From Acinetobacter beijerinckii CIP 110307 (lineage in GTDB: Bacteria > Pseudomonadota > Gammaproteobacteria > Pseudomonadales > Moraxellaceae), in NCBI RefSeq assembly GCF_000369005.1, contig NZ_KB849765.1, positions 682,001 to 746,000 of the forward strand: a stretch of DNA of 64,000 bases, read 5' to 3'. The position numbers and the translations under genes were made by a program. This document shows, in pieces, positions 22,828 to 34,728 of this stretch (position 1 is the stretch's first letter; each line of letters begins with the position of its first letter). The notes below the pieces were generated by a model that made no database searches, was not told where the DNA came from, and worked only from the letters and a program-made list of their open reading frames with translations.

Positions 22828-23385
22828 ATGAATTCTTTAGATTTTGTTTTTAATTTTGAGCATATCCTTCCCATTTTAGTTCAAGAGTATGGTCTATGGA
22901 TTTATGCCATCCTTTTTCTCATTATTTTTTCTGAAACTGCTTTTGTTTTTATGTTTTTCCTACCCGGTGATAGTTTATTACTCACTGTTGGTGCGTTGTG
23001 CTCAGTGGTTGAAATCATGCACCTTGGCTACATGATTAGTTTATTATTCTTTGCTGCGGCATTGGGTTACATGGTGAACTATCATATTGGACGACATTTC
23101 GGGGATCGTATTTTCAATATGGATTCGCGTTTTATAAAGCAAGAATATCTCAAAAAAACCAATAAATTCTTTTTAAAACATGGTGGGAAAACAATCTTGC
23201 TTGCTCGTTTTATTCCTTTTGCTCGTTCATTTGCACCTTTGGCTGCGGGTTCAAGCAGCATGAATTATACCCATTTTGTCATTTATAATATTCTAGGCGC
23301 ATTACTTTGGATTAGTGTTTTAGTGACTGCTGGTTATTTATTTGGTCATGCACTCATTCAAGTGAGTGACTTTGTGGATCCCTAA
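22828..23385 (+). CDS. DedA/VTT-domain inner-membrane protein
   Basis: 185 residues with about five hydrophobic segments. DedA-family membrane proteins carry the VTT domain and are linked to lipid carrier (undecaprenyl phosphate, phospholipid) flipping and membrane homeostasis. Motifs seen: FSETAFVFMFFLPGDSLL in the first re-entrant region, GYMVNYHIGRHFGDRIF, and the family hallmark ARFIPFARSFAPLAAG near residue 130. A little shorter than E. coli homologs (about 210-220), mostly at the N-terminus, but all core motifs are present. Lies between the ABC-F gene and a parS site; convergent with gyrB. Confidence 0.88.
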   Translation: MNSLDFVFNFEHILPILVQEYGLWIYAILFLIIFSETAFVFMFFLPGDSLLLTVGALCSVVEIMHLGYMISLLFFAAALGYMVNYHIGRHFGDRIFNMDSRFIKQEYLKKTNKFFLKHGGKTILLARFIPFARSFAPLAAGSSSMNYTHFVIYNILGALLWISVLVTAGYLFGHALIQVSDFVDP

Positions 23386-23401
23386 ACTTAGTAAGCTCAG
23401 A

Positions 23402-23417
23402 TGTTTCACGTGAAACA
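23402..23417. other. parS site (ParB-binding), perfect
   Basis: TGTTTCACGTGAAACA, a perfect match to the widely conserved bacterial parS palindrome. Sits just after dedA, about 6.4 kb from oriC, as expected of centromere sites that recruit ParB and SMC. Confidence 0.92.
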
Positions 23418-23427
23418 TTCATACAAG

Positions 23428-23459
23428 AAAAAGGCGATGCATCAAGCATCGCCTTTTTT
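23428..23459. terminator. Bidirectional terminator between dedA and gyrB
   Basis: Stem AAAAAGGCGATGC / GCATCGCCTTTTT with 5-nt loop; T-runs on both strands. Confidence 0.9.
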
Positions 23460-23501
23460 GTTCGAGAGAAATAATACAAATTAAATCTCCCATCAATTTA
23501 A

Positions 23502-25979
<2,478 letters not shown>

Positions 25980-26018
25980 CTAGTAAATATCTATCTATCC
26001 AAAGAAGAGGAAATAAAA

Positions 26019-27101
26019 TTATGGTGCAGCAAGACTGATTTGACCGTGTACAACATGGAACAATTGAAAAGAAATCGACAATTCATGTAAGTGTTTTAAT
26101 ACCGACTTATGGTCTAAGGTGGTCATAAAAACTTGACTCCCTAATTGACTTAATCGCTCAATTAAACGTTGTTGTGCAGCTAAATCTAACTCTGCTGTCA
26201 GATCATCTAATAATACCACAGTTTCCTTATTACTCGCATGTAGCATTGCAATTTGTGACAGTTTTAATGCCATGATTAACAACTTTTTTTGCCCACGAGA
26301 CAACACATCATCTGCATTACCAAAAGGTGTTTTTAGACGCAAATCAGCACGATGTGGACCATACTCTGTGTAGCGTCGATCTAAGTCTTTTTGATGGTAT
26401 TGAACTAGATCTTGTAATAACCCATGCTCGGTATGAAACCCCGCATGGTATTCAAGCTCGATCTCTAAATCAGGTAAAAGAAATTTTAAATCTTCATGGA
26501 AAAATTGATTCCATTGCTCCACGATAGCGATACGTTGTGAGTGAAGAATTTCACCATAATCACTCAACATCTTATTCCAAGGCTCTAAATCTGCCAGTGT
26601 CAAATTACGCCGCGTTTTAAGCAAGCTATTACGCTGTTTTAATGCTCGAGAATAATACTGCCATGCAAAGTAAAACTCTGGTTCCACGTGGAACATCAGC
26701 CAATCCAACAATTGTCGTCTTGGTTTTGCGCCGTGATCAATAATATCGGTACTTTGCGGATCAATATGTTGTAGAGGGAGTAACTTTGCGAGCTGCCCTT
26801 GCGTCGCAATCGTGTCGCCATTTACTTTAATTAATTGCTCGCCAGAAGCAAACTTCTGCATACCTATACGCTCATTGATTGATTGTGCGAAGACAATTGC
26901 ATCAACAGCATCATATTGAATGTAATGTTTAGGAATATGGGTACGGAATGATCTTCCTGTTGCTAATAAGTGAATCGCCTCTAAGACTGACGTTTTACCT
27001 GATCCGTTTATACCGTAAAAAATATTAAACGGCTGCAACTCAGTAAGTGCAACCGTTTTTAAATTTCGTACACGCTCGATATTTAAACGCGTAATTTGCA
27101 T
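26019..27101 (-). CDS. recF: DNA replication and repair protein RecF
   Basis: 360 residues, an SMC-like ATPase that loads RecA at gaps together with RecO and RecR. Walker [15 protein letters not shown] is near residue 30, the signature [14 protein letters not shown] near 270, and Walker [13 protein letters not shown] near 295, all intact. Start ATG 27101 leaves 27 bp after dnaN, so the two are probably cotranscribed. A variant parS site lies inside the coding sequence (26680-26695). Confidence 0.97.
   Translation of the reverse strand: MQITRLNIERVRNLKTVALTELQPFNIFYGINGSGKTSVLEAIHLLATGRSFRTHIPKHYIQYDAVDAIVFAQSINERIGMQKFASGEQLIKVNGDTIATQGQLAKLLPLQHIDPQSTDIIDHGAKPRRQLLDWLMFHVEPEFYFAWQYYSRALKQRNSLLKTRRNLTLADLEPWNKMLSDYGEILHSQRIAIVEQWNQFFHEDLKFLLPDLEIELEYHAGFHTEHGLLQDLVQYHQKDLDRRYTEYGPHRADLRLKTPFGNADDVLSRGQKKLLIMALKLSQIAMLHASNKETVVLLDDLTAELDLAAQQRLIERLSQLGSQVFMTTLDHKSVLKHLHELSISFQLFHVVHGQISLAAP
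26680..26695. other. parS-like site inside recF
   Basis: GGTTCCACGTGGAACA, whose complement TGTTCCACGTGGAACC fits the Pseudomonas-type parS variants built on the palindrome TGTTCCACGTGGAACA, with one end base changed. Located 3.1 kb from oriC. Confidence 0.7.
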
Positions 27102-27128
27102 GATTTAAAGCTCAAATATCGGTATCAA

Positions 27129-28277
27129 TTAAACTCGCATTGGCATCACGACATAAGTTTGATCAGGATGTGCTGGATCTTGCACAAGCACCGATTGATT
27201 GGCTTCTGACATGCTCATTTTAACATCGTCACCATCTAATACACTCAATACATCAAGAATATACTGCGCGTTAAATGACATTTCCAATGGAGCATCTTGA
27301 TACTGGATCGCAATATCTTCAACTGCTTCATCTTGTTCTGGGTTATTGGCACGTAATTGCAAAGAATCTTGGTTGAAATTTAAGAAAACGCCACGTAGCT
27401 TTTCATTACTTAAAATCGCAACACGCTGCAAAGATTGTTTAAAGACATCATGCGCAATAAAGACATGTTTATCGCCACCTTTAGGAATCACACGGCGATA
27501 ATCAGGGAATTTGCCATCAATCAGTTTCGTGGTAAAACGAACGGTAATTTCACTTTGTTCTTTGTCACGACTCGGCGTTTGAATCGTTACATTTAATAGT
27601 TCACGACCAATTAACAACGTCAGTTGTTCATCTTCAATACTGAGTAAGCGCTGTAATTCTCCGACAGCTTTACGTGGCACAATCGCTTGTATCGGCGCAG
27701 ACGCAGTAGACGAAGCCAAAACTTCACACAAAGCCAATCGATGACCATCAGTCGTTACTGTACGCAATTGATTTTGATCAATTTCAAGCAAAGTACCTGT
27801 CAAATAAAAGCGGACATCCTGAACTGCCATCGCAAATGCAGTTTTCTCAAACAAACGCTTTAATTCACGTTGCGTCACTTGAACTTGCGTGCCTAAACTA
27901 TTCTCAGTAGATAACAGCGGGTAATCTTCAGCTGGAAGTGTACCTAAAACAAAACGACTATTACCTGATTTTAAAATACAACGTTGATCTTCAGTAATTT
28001 GTAAATCAATCAATGCTGCTGTTGGTAAAGATTTACAAATATCAACCAATTTACGTGCTGGAACCGTAGTTTCACCTGCTTCTAAGCATGCGCCTTCAGC
28101 TAATGTCGTACTTGCAACCAATTCAACTTCTAAATCAGAACCAGTAATGGTTAAGGCCTGTTGCGTGGTTTGAATTTTGACATTTGAAAGAATATTCAAA
28201 GTATGACGGCGTTCAACAGCCCCCACTACATGCGATAAAACATTGAGTAAACTTTCTTTAGCGATTTTCAAACGCAC
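27129..28277 (-). CDS. dnaN: DNA polymerase III sliding clamp (beta subunit)
   Basis: 382 residues from ATG 28277 (MRLKIAKESLLNVL). Forms the dimeric ring that tethers polymerase III to DNA and binds partners through a hydrophobic cleft. Three repeats of the clamp fold are recognisable; typical stretches are VERRHTLNILSNVKI, LPAEDYPLLS, DGHRLALCE, KFPDYRRVIP and the C-terminal QTYVVMPMRV. Length is normal for the family. Downstream of dnaA with a 111-bp gap that may hold an internal promoter, and 27 bp before recF. Confidence 0.98.
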   Translation of the reverse strand: MRLKIAKESLLNVLSHVVGAVERRHTLNILSNVKIQTTQQALTITGSDLEVELVASTTLAEGACLEAGETTVPARKLVDICKSLPTAALIDLQITEDQRCILKSGNSRFVLGTLPAEDYPLLSTENSLGTQVQVTQRELKRLFEKTAFAMAVQDVRFYLTGTLLEIDQNQLRTVTTDGHRLALCEVLASSTASAPIQAIVPRKAVGELQRLLSIEDEQLTLLIGRELLNVTIQTPSRDKEQSEITVRFTTKLIDGKFPDYRRVIPKGGDKHVFIAHDVFKQSLQRVAILSNEKLRGVFLNFNQDSLQLRANNPEQDEAVEDIAIQYQDAPLEMSFNAQYILDVLSVLDGDDVKMSMSEANQSVLVQDPAHPDQTYVVMPMRV

Positions 28278-28388
28278 GATTTATTCCTCTTACAACAGAA
28301 GCCAATATGAATGTTAGCAGTGTACTATGCGGTAGTTAAAAGCCGTTTGCAACTATGAAACGAGGGTCAATGAAGATTAACCCCTCGA

Positions 28389-29795
28389 TTAACTTTGTAA
28401 TAGCCGAAGTAGATTTTTATAATCTTCATTAAAAATTGGATCTTCCTCACGCAAACTGGTTACTTTTTCACAGGCATGCATCACGGTACTATGGTCACGC
28501 CCACCAAAAGCCATCCCAATTTCAGGAAAACTATCCCCAGTTAATTCTCGCGCAAGCCCCATTGCCAACTGACGAGGACGTGCATAAATACGTGTTCTTT
28601 TCGGCCCAACCAATTCTTTCAATGGAATTCGGAAATATTCACTCACTACACGTTGAATATTTTCTACACTAATCGTTCTCGCTCGAATCGCTAAAACATC
28701 TTTTAATGACTCACGCACCACATCGAGATCGATCACCGTACCTTTAAAGCGAGAAATTGCCACAACTTTATTTAAAGCACCCTCAAGTTCACGAACATTC
28801 GCAACCACTTGTTGAGCAATAAATAAAGCACAATTTCTAGGTAAATCCACACCACTATTTTCAGCTTTTTTTAACAAAATTTCGATGCGAGTTTCAATAT
28901 CTGGCGGTTCAACCCCTACAGATAATCCCCATGAAAAACGAGAAACTAAACGCGGATCAAGTTCAGTTAACTCTTTAGGATAACGATCTGAGGTAAGGAT
29001 AATCTGCTTTGATTCGTCCAATAAAGCATTGAAAGTATAGAAAAACTCTACAAGGCTTGCTTCTTTACCAGCAAGTAAATGAATATCATCGACCAATAAT
29101 AAATCTAAAGAACGACAATTTTTCTTAAATTCTTCAACCTTACCTTTTTGCAAAGAACTGACAAAATCTTGTACAAAACTTTCCGAGGTCATATACATCA
29201 CACGCGCATTTGGTTTCGCTTGTAATAATGCATTACCCACCGCTTGCATTAAGTGTGTTTTACCTAAACCTGTCGGCCCATATAAAAATAAAGGATTGTG
29301 TTGAGAAGCACCAAGCTGCGTTAAAACTTTACGACAAGTTTCGGCTGCCATTTGGTTAGAACGCCCCTCAACAAAAAGCGAAAATGTAAATAACGGATTA
29401 AGTTGTCTCTTTTTTGGAATTTTATTTGCACTTTGACTAGGTTGAACCAAATCAGCTTCTTTTTTTACTTTTATTGCTGTTGCTGTTGAAGAAACGGGTT
29501 GTGAATTCAAAGCAGCAGTTGTTGTCGCTGGTTGCTCACTCGATGACAAAATTGTGCCAGGACGCGAATCAACCAGAATTTCAACTTGACGCACCCGCCC
29601 CTCTGATAATTGCTCAGCGAGAATTGAGATCAGTTCTAAATGATTATCTTGAATATAACGAGTCCAATAAGGGTTCGGTGCATATAAACGCATCACGCCA
29701 TCGGCTTCTTCAGCAACCAAAGGACGAATCCACATCGCAAAGACGTTATCAGAGAGCTCTTGTCGCAAGCGAGTTAAGCAGTCTGTCCAGAGCAT
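28389..29795 (-). CDS. dnaA: Chromosomal replication initiator DnaA
   Basis: 468 residues from the ATG at 29795 (MLWTDCLTRLRQEL), chosen because GGGG lies six bases before it, while the ATG two codons upstream has no spacing. Domain I is residues about 1-85, domain II a Ser/Thr/Ala-rich linker to about 130, domain III the AAA+ ATPase with Walker A GPTGLGKTH near 180 and Walker B LLLVDDIHLLAG near 240, and domain IV ends in the DNA-binding helix with RDHSTVMHA. It binds the TTATCCACA boxes directly upstream to open oriC, and likely regulates its own promoter there. Confidence 0.98.
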   Translation of the reverse strand: MLWTDCLTRLRQELSDNVFAMWIRPLVAEEADGVMRLYAPNPYWTRYIQDNHLELISILAEQLSEGRVRQVEILVDSRPGTILSSSEQPATTTAALNSQPVSSTATAIKVKKEADLVQPSQSANKIPKKRQLNPLFTFSLFVEGRSNQMAAETCRKVLTQLGASQHNPLFLYGPTGLGKTHLMQAVGNALLQAKPNARVMYMTSESFVQDFVSSLQKGKVEEFKKNCRSLDLLLVDDIHLLAGKEASLVEFFYTFNALLDESKQIILTSDRYPKELTELDPRLVSRFSWGLSVGVEPPDIETRIEILLKKAENSGVDLPRNCALFIAQQVVANVRELEGALNKVVAISRFKGTVIDLDVVRESLKDVLAIRARTISVENIQRVVSEYFRIPLKELVGPKRTRIYARPRQLAMGLARELTGDSFPEIGMAFGGRDHSTVMHACEKVTSLREEDPIFNEDYKNLLRLLQS

Positions 29796-30386
29796 GTGCA
29801 TCCCCTAATATCCATTTTTAAATTCAAAAGTAACCACCCTCATTGCTAAGGGGTCGCCATTCTAACCAAGTTATCCACATCTGTCAGGGAAATTTAGGTG
29901 ACTTTCGATGAAAAAGAAAGCACTTGTTTATAAATTTAAATTCAAAAGTGCATGTGAATAACTTTTCGCACAAACTGTGGATAATTTTTAGCTCAAAGTT
30001 ATCCACAAAGTATAAAAGTTATAAAAACACAGTTATCCACAAAGTAAGTTTTTGTTTAATTTTAAAATAAACCGTGTTTCCACAGAAAAACGCGCCCTTA
30101 ATAATAATAAATTTAAATTTTAAAATTTGAATTTACTTATAAGATTAGGCTGGTTTGTGGATAACTGAGCATATCGAAATTTAAATTCAAAATCCAAGAA
30201 TTAAATTTAAACTAGAATAACTATTGTTGATAAGTATGCTGTTAAGCTGTGAATATAACTTAATAGTGATATAATTTAAATAGATAGTGTGTGTATATTT
30301 TTTGTTTTCAATAAAAAGTATTTAGTTCAACTTTTTCTGATTTCAGCAAAACAGAACAAAGAAAATGTAAAGTTTTGGATTTTTGA
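29796..30386. other. oriC: Chromosomal replication origin (oriC)
   Basis: AT-rich gap between dnaA and rpmH with five perfect 9-mer DnaA boxes: TTATCCACA on the plus strand at 29871, 29999 and 30033, and TGTGGATAA (minus orientation) at 29976 and 30156. A very AT-rich stretch from about 30050 to 30350 is the probable unwinding region. The motif TTTAAATTC appears exactly at 29817, 29935 and 30180, with near copies around 30110-30135 and 30200. The dnaA promoter must also lie here. Gene polarity switches from mainly minus to mainly plus across this gap, as expected for bidirectional forks. Confidence 0.95.
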
Positions 30387-30415
30387 TTGACAGCGTAAAC
30401 ATTGCGCAATAAAAT
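30387..30415 (+). promoter_or_regulatory. rpmH promoter
   Basis: -35 TTGACA (30387-30392), 17-bp spacer, -10 TAAAAT (30410-30415), about 40 bp before the rpmH start. Near-consensus sigma-70 promoter at the right edge of oriC. Confidence 0.85.
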
Positions 30416-30453
30416 CGCGGACCTTTACAGAAAGATCATTTTGGAGTTTCGAA

Positions 30454-30588
30454 ATGAAACGTACTTTCCAACCATCAGAATTAAAGCGTAAACGCGTTCA
30501 TGGTTTCCGCGCTCGTATGGCTACTAAAGCAGGTCGTCAAGTTTTAGCTCGTCGTCGTGCAAAAGGTCGTCATAGCTTAACTGTTTAA
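30454..30588 (+). CDS. rpmH: 50S ribosomal protein L34
   Basis: 44 residues, too short for many gene finders but unmistakable: [18 protein letters not shown], then [21 protein letters not shown] and HSLTV. A very basic protein of the large ribosomal subunit. GGAG lies about eight bases before the ATG. First gene of the conserved rpmH-rnpA-yidD-yidC-mnmE order; rnpA starts 28 bp after its stop. Confidence 0.98.
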
Positions 30589-30615
30589 TACTGTTAAGCT
30601 GACCAGACTTGGGTG

Positions 30616-31011
30616 ATGACACTTTACAGTTTCGGTACGGAATCTCGTATTCGCTGTGCCGCTGATTATAAAAGTGTATTTGATGGTGCGCTTTTTAAAG
30701 TGCATCAGCCCCATTTCCTTTTTTTAGCAAAATTAACCGAACAGCCTAAAAGCCGTTTGGGTATTGTCGTTGCTAAAAAGAAAGTGCGTCGTGCGCACGA
30801 ACGAAATAGAATAAAACGTCTTGCTCGCGAGAGCTTTCGTTTACATCAAGCGCAATTTAATGCTGATATCGATATTGTGGTTATGCCTAAAATAGGTATA
30901 GAAACCGTAGCAAATCAAGAATTACATCAACAATTAGATTTTGCTTGGCAAAAATTACAACGCTTAGCAAAGAAGCATTCCAAAGTCGTTGTAACATCCC
31001 TCCAAACTTAG
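30616..31011 (+). CDS. rnpA: Ribonuclease P protein component
   Basis: 131 residues from the ATG at 30616 (a GTG directly before it is the alternative). Basic protein that pairs with the M1 RNA to mature tRNA 5' ends. The N-terminal [19 protein letters not shown], the [26 protein letters not shown] stretch (the RNR motif of the RNA-binding left-handed crossover) and following FR are intact. Slightly longer than E. coli RnpA (119) owing to the C-terminal tail. Nine bases separate it from yidD. Confidence 0.96.
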   Translation: MTLYSFGTESRIRCAADYKSVFDGALFKVHQPHFLFLAKLTEQPKSRLGIVVAKKKVRRAHERNRIKRLARESFRLHQAQFNADIDIVVMPKIGIETVANQELHQQLDFAWQKLQRLAKKHSKVVVTSLQT

Positions 31012-31020
31012 AGATCTCCA

Positions 31021-31341
31021 ATGGTACGTTTGCTGCATTGGCTGATAAGATGTTACCAAATCGCAATTAGTCCACTATTGGGTCCTCGTTGTCGCTATAT
31101 TCCCACATGCTCCCAATATGCAGTTGAAGCATTAAAAATACATGGTGCAGCAAAAGGTGTATGGCTATCGACTAAGCGAATTTGCCGTTGTCATCCTTGG
31201 GGTGGTTCAGGCTATGATCCCGTTCCAAGAAAAGCGATTCGTTTTATTTCGTTTCATCAAATAGATTCTCAAATGCATCACGTTGCTGTACCCTTTCGTG
31301 ATCGTTTATTCAAGCAAAATCTCTCTAACCATTTGGGATAA
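31021..31341 (+). CDS. yidD: Membrane protein insertion efficiency factor YidD
   Basis: 106 residues. Contains the family core: [31 protein letters not shown], then [29 protein letters not shown], with the conserved cysteines in CRYIPTC and CRCHP. Peripheral inner-membrane protein with an amphipathic N-terminal helix thought to help YidC insert proteins. The C-terminal ~25 residues ([14 protein letters not shown] onward) exceed the core, as is common in Acinetobacter-like homologs. Five bases before yidC. Confidence 0.95.
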   Translation: MVRLLHWLIRCYQIAISPLLGPRCRYIPTCSQYAVEALKIHGAAKGVWLSTKRICRCHPWGGSGYDPVPRKAIRFISFHQIDSQMHHVAVPFRDRLFKQNLSNHLG

Positions 31342-31346
31342 TAGAT

Positions 31347-33104
31347 ATGCAACAATGGGCCAGATTTGCAATCCTTGGAGCCATGTTTGTTACCGCATAT
31401 TTGCTAATTTTGGCTTGGCAAAAAGATTATGGTCATGCTCAAACAGCACCGCAACAACAAGCGGCAGTTGTGAGTTCGCATGAAGTATCTGCAGATTTGC
31501 CAAATGCTCAAAATGCAACAGCGGCTTCAGACTTGCCACAAGCAAATGTGACTGCATCACAAAGCACAGAAAAGGCTTCTGTGAACCAGCAATTGATTTC
31601 TGTGCAAACAGATCTTTATCATCTTTGGATTAATCCTAAAGGTGGTGATATTGTTCGTATTGAGTTATTAAGCCACGATCAAAGCAAGAATGGTGATCAA
31701 CCATTTGTGATGTTGGAAAATGATGCGAAACGTACTTACGTCGCTCAATCTGGTTTAATTGGTTTAAATGGACCGGACAGTAACCGTAACGGTCGTCCAA
31801 TGTATGATGTTGAGAAATCAGCATATACTTTGGCGGATGCAAAAAACGTCGCAGTTAAAGATGGCGGTACAGCTCAAGTTTTAACTGTTCCATTGGTTTT
31901 TAAAACACCTGAAGGTGTGGAAGTGATTAAAACTTTCACTTTTACCAAGGGTGATTATCCAATTATAGTGAAGCATCAAGTCATTAACCGTAGTCAGCAA
32001 AACTGGCAAGGTCAAATGTTTGGTCAGTTAAAACGTGATAATTCAGATGATCCAGGCAAATCTGATCAAGGCATCTTTACGCTAGGCACATTCTTAGGTG
32101 GCGCTTGGGGTACACCAGAAGCAAATTATAATAAATTAAAGTTTGCGAATTTCTCTGATGAGAAACTTAACCTTGAAGCGAAAGATGCTTGGGTTGCTAT
32201 GGTTCAGCACTATTTTGTTAGTGCTTGGATTCCAGGTAATTTAAAGTTAACTCAAGCAGATGGTCAACCTTATACAGCTAAATTAGAATCGCGTCAGTCA
32301 ACTGATAAGATGAATATTATTGGTTTTACTTCGCCAGTAATCAATGTACCTGCGGGTACTTCGATGGAAGTAGATGCCAAATTGTATTCAGGTCCAAAAA
32401 TTCAATCTGAATTAAAAGATCTTGCTGTTGGTTTAAATCAGACAGTTGATTATGGTTGGTTATGGCCAATTGCGAAGCTGCTTTTCTTAGGTCTACAATT
32501 TTTCCATAACATCGTTGGTAACTGGGGTTGGTCAATTATTTTATTGACGATTTTAGTGAAATTGATTTTATGGCCACTTTCTTCAAAAAGTTATCGCTCA
32601 ATGGCGAAAATGCGTGTGATTGCACCAGAAATGCAACGCATGAAAGAAGAGTTTGGTGAAGACCGTATGCGTTTCTCTCAAGAAATGATGGCGTTATATA
32701 AGCGTGAACAAGTTAATCCATTGTCTGGATGTTTACCGTTGTTATTACAAATGCCGATTTTCTTAGCGTTGTATTGGGTATTGATGGAATCGGTTGAACT
32801 TCGTCATGCACCTTGGTTAGGTTGGATTCAAGATCTTTCAGCAATGGATCCATGGTTTATCTTGCCGTTGATCATGGGTGTAACCATGTATGTTCAACAA
32901 ATGTTAAACCCGCAGCCAACAGATCCAATGCAGGCAAAAGTATTCCGTATCATGCCAATTATGTTTACGGTATTTATGCTGTTCTTCCCTGCTGGTTTAG
33001 TACTTTACTGGATCGTCAATAACAGTATTACGATTTTACAGCAGTCATTTATCAATAAAAGTGTAGAAAAAGATCGTCTCAACAAGGTTGAGTCTGCTTC
33101 TTAA
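31347..33104 (+). CDS. yidC: Membrane protein insertase YidC
   Basis: 585 residues. Inner-membrane insertase working alone or with SecYEG. The N-terminal helix (residues about 5-24) is followed by a Gln/Ala-rich linker, then the large periplasmic beta-supersandwich (about 80-340) typical of Gram-negative YidC, then five-helix core from about 355 with LLFLGLQFFHNIVGNWGWSI, KSYRSMAKMRVIAPEMQRMKEEF, NPLSGCLPLLLQMPIFLALYW and the final VNNSITILQQ. All expected parts are present. A terminator follows at 33125. Confidence 0.98.
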   Translation: MQQWARFAILGAMFVTAYLLILAWQKDYGHAQTAPQQQAAVVSSHEVSADLPNAQNATAASDLPQANVTASQSTEKASVNQQLISVQTDLYHLWINPKGGDIVRIELLSHDQSKNGDQPFVMLENDAKRTYVAQSGLIGLNGPDSNRNGRPMYDVEKSAYTLADAKNVAVKDGGTAQVLTVPLVFKTPEGVEVIKTFTFTKGDYPIIVKHQVINRSQQNWQGQMFGQLKRDNSDDPGKSDQGIFTLGTFLGGAWGTPEANYNKLKFANFSDEKLNLEAKDAWVAMVQHYFVSAWIPGNLKLTQADGQPYTAKLESRQSTDKMNIIGFTSPVINVPAGTSMEVDAKLYSGPKIQSELKDLAVGLNQTVDYGWLWPIAKLLFLGLQFFHNIVGNWGWSIILLTILVKLILWPLSSKSYRSMAKMRVIAPEMQRMKEEFGEDRMRFSQEMMALYKREQVNPLSGCLPLLLQMPIFLALYWVLMESVELRHAPWLGWIQDLSAMDPWFILPLIMGVTMYVQQMLNPQPTDPMQAKVFRIMPIMFTVFMLFFPAGLVLYWIVNNSITILQQSFINKSVEKDRLNKVESAS

Positions 33105-33124
33105 TCTGGAACTTTTACTGAATT

Positions 33125-33160
33125 AATCCGCTTAAGATGGTAATCTTAGGCGGATTTTTC
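33125..33160 (+). terminator. Terminator after yidC
   Basis: Stem AATCCGC..AAGAT with ATCTTAG..GCGGATT, then TTTCTTT; ends the rpmH-yidC transcript before mnmE. Confidence 0.8.
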
Positions 33161-33217
33161 TTTGTGTATATTTAGGGTTTACGTTATCGAACCCTCGTAT
33201 TTTTAGGTGAATTTAAA

Positions 33218-34573
33218 ATGCTACATCAAACCACAATTGCTGCGATTGCTACTCCATTAGGTCGTGGTGGTGTGGGGGTGATTCGTCTTTCTGGACCTAA
33301 GGCTTATGCGATTGCCGAGCAACTGACCCAAAAAAGTCTGCCTGCGGCTCGAATGGCTGGATTTCGTCAGTTCCTTGATGCTGATGGCTCGGTCATGGAT
33401 GAAGGAATTGTACTGTGTTTTCCAAACCCTCATTCGTTTACTGGCGAAGATGTGGTGGAGTTACAGGGGCATGGTGGCCCTGTAATTCAAAATGCTTTAC
33501 TGGCACGTTTACTTGACTTGGGTGCTACTGCTGCAAAAGCGGGTGAATTTTCCATGCGTGCTTTTGAAAATGGCAAAATGGATTTAGTACAAGCGGAAGC
33601 AATTGCCGATTTGATTGATGCCACTTCTCAAGCAGCTGCTCGTTCTGCAGTTCGATCCTTACAAGGTGCATTTTCAACCAAAATTAATACAGTTTTAGAA
33701 AAACTCATTCACTTACGTTTGCATGTAGAAGCTGCGATTGATTTTCCAGAAGAGGAAATTGATTTCCTAGCAGATGGTAAGATTTTAGCTTTATTGGATG
33801 ATGTAAAAGATTCAGTTAAAGCGGTACAACAATCGGCACGTCAAGGTCAGCTATTACGTGAAGGTTTACAAGTGGTGATCGCGGGTAAACCCAATGCAGG
33901 TAAATCTAGCCTATTGAATGCACTTGCAGGACATGAACGTGCGATTGTGACCGATATTGCAGGGACTACACGTGACGTCTTGCACGAAAAGATTAGTTTA
34001 AATGGCTTACCAATTACCCTAACCGATACGGCAGGTCTGCGTGAAACGGGCGATATCGTTGAACAAGAAGGTATTCGTCGGGCGATTAAGGAAATCGAGC
34101 AGGCAGATTTATTGCTGTTGGTTTATGACTTAAATCAAAAAGATGAACCATTGGCATTAGCAAAAGAATATTTCGCAGAACATATTGAACCAAAGCGTTT
34201 GATGTTAATTGGCAATAAATGCGATTTAACTGGACAACATGCAGAAATAACCGATTATCAAGGTTTTCGTCAAATCCGAGTTTCTGCAAAACAAGATATG
34301 GGTGTGCAATCACTCATAGATGCGATTACAGCGCATGCGGGCTTCCATCCTGAAGAAGATACCTTTATTGCGAGAACACGTCATTTAGATGCAATGAAGC
34401 GCACTCAGCGCTATTTAGCAGAGGCACGTGAGCAACTCGTTGTGTTTAACGCGGGTGAGTTGGTGGCGGAATCATTAAGACTGGCTCAGAATGCTTTAGG
34501 TGAGATCACAGGTGATTTTAGTGCTGATGATTTGTTGGGTAAGATTTTCGGTTCATTCTGTATTGGAAAGTAA
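33218..34573 (+). CDS. mnmE: tRNA modification GTPase MnmE
   Basis: 451 residues. With MnmG it installs the cmnm5 group on wobble uridine 34 of several tRNAs, using tetrahydrofolate. N-terminal folate-binding domain begins TTIAAIATPLGRGGVGVIRLSG; the G domain has GKPNAGKSS (about 222-230), TDIAGTTRD, DTAGLRET and NKCD; the protein ends in the invariant FCIGK. Separate from the yidC transcript by a terminator and short promoter gap. Confidence 0.97.
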   Translation: MLHQTTIAAIATPLGRGGVGVIRLSGPKAYAIAEQLTQKSLPAARMAGFRQFLDADGSVMDEGIVLCFPNPHSFTGEDVVELQGHGGPVIQNALLARLLDLGATAAKAGEFSMRAFENGKMDLVQAEAIADLIDATSQAAARSAVRSLQGAFSTKINTVLEKLIHLRLHVEAAIDFPEEEIDFLADGKILALLDDVKDSVKAVQQSARQGQLLREGLQVVIAGKPNAGKSSLLNALAGHERAIVTDIAGTTRDVLHEKISLNGLPITLTDTAGLRETGDIVEQEGIRRAIKEIEQADLLLLVYDLNQKDEPLALAKEYFAEHIEPKRLMLIGNKCDLTGQHAEITDYQGFRQIRVSAKQDMGVQSLIDAITAHAGFHPEEDTFIARTRHLDAMKRTQRYLAEAREQLVVFNAGELVAESLRLAQNALGEITGDFSADDLLGKIFGSFCIGK

Positions 34574-34610
34574 TCTAGTATTTAAGTAATTTTGAGAATT
34601 ATAAAATAAG

Positions 34611-34640
34611 ATCAAAGTACTAATTAATTAGTACTTTGAT
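34611..34640. repeat. 30-bp perfect palindrome after mnmE
   Basis: Centre TAATTAATTA, outer arms ATCAAAGTACT and AGTACTTTGAT; every base pairs with its partner. AT-rich with no real T-run after it (TATAAATT). It may be a weak terminator for mnmE, or an operator for the gene that starts 90 bp downstream. Confidence 0.6.
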
Positions 34641-34728
34641 TATAAATTATACGGATAATAAGATTTAGTGTAATTATTATACTTTTATTGCTAATTTTTC
34701 TTATTACAAAACTTCTGATGAGTTAAAA

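Noticed and set aside
28361..28387. Hairpin CGAGGG/CCCTCG after dnaA as a terminator
   Set aside because: Short stem, long loop and poor T-run; too weak to call.
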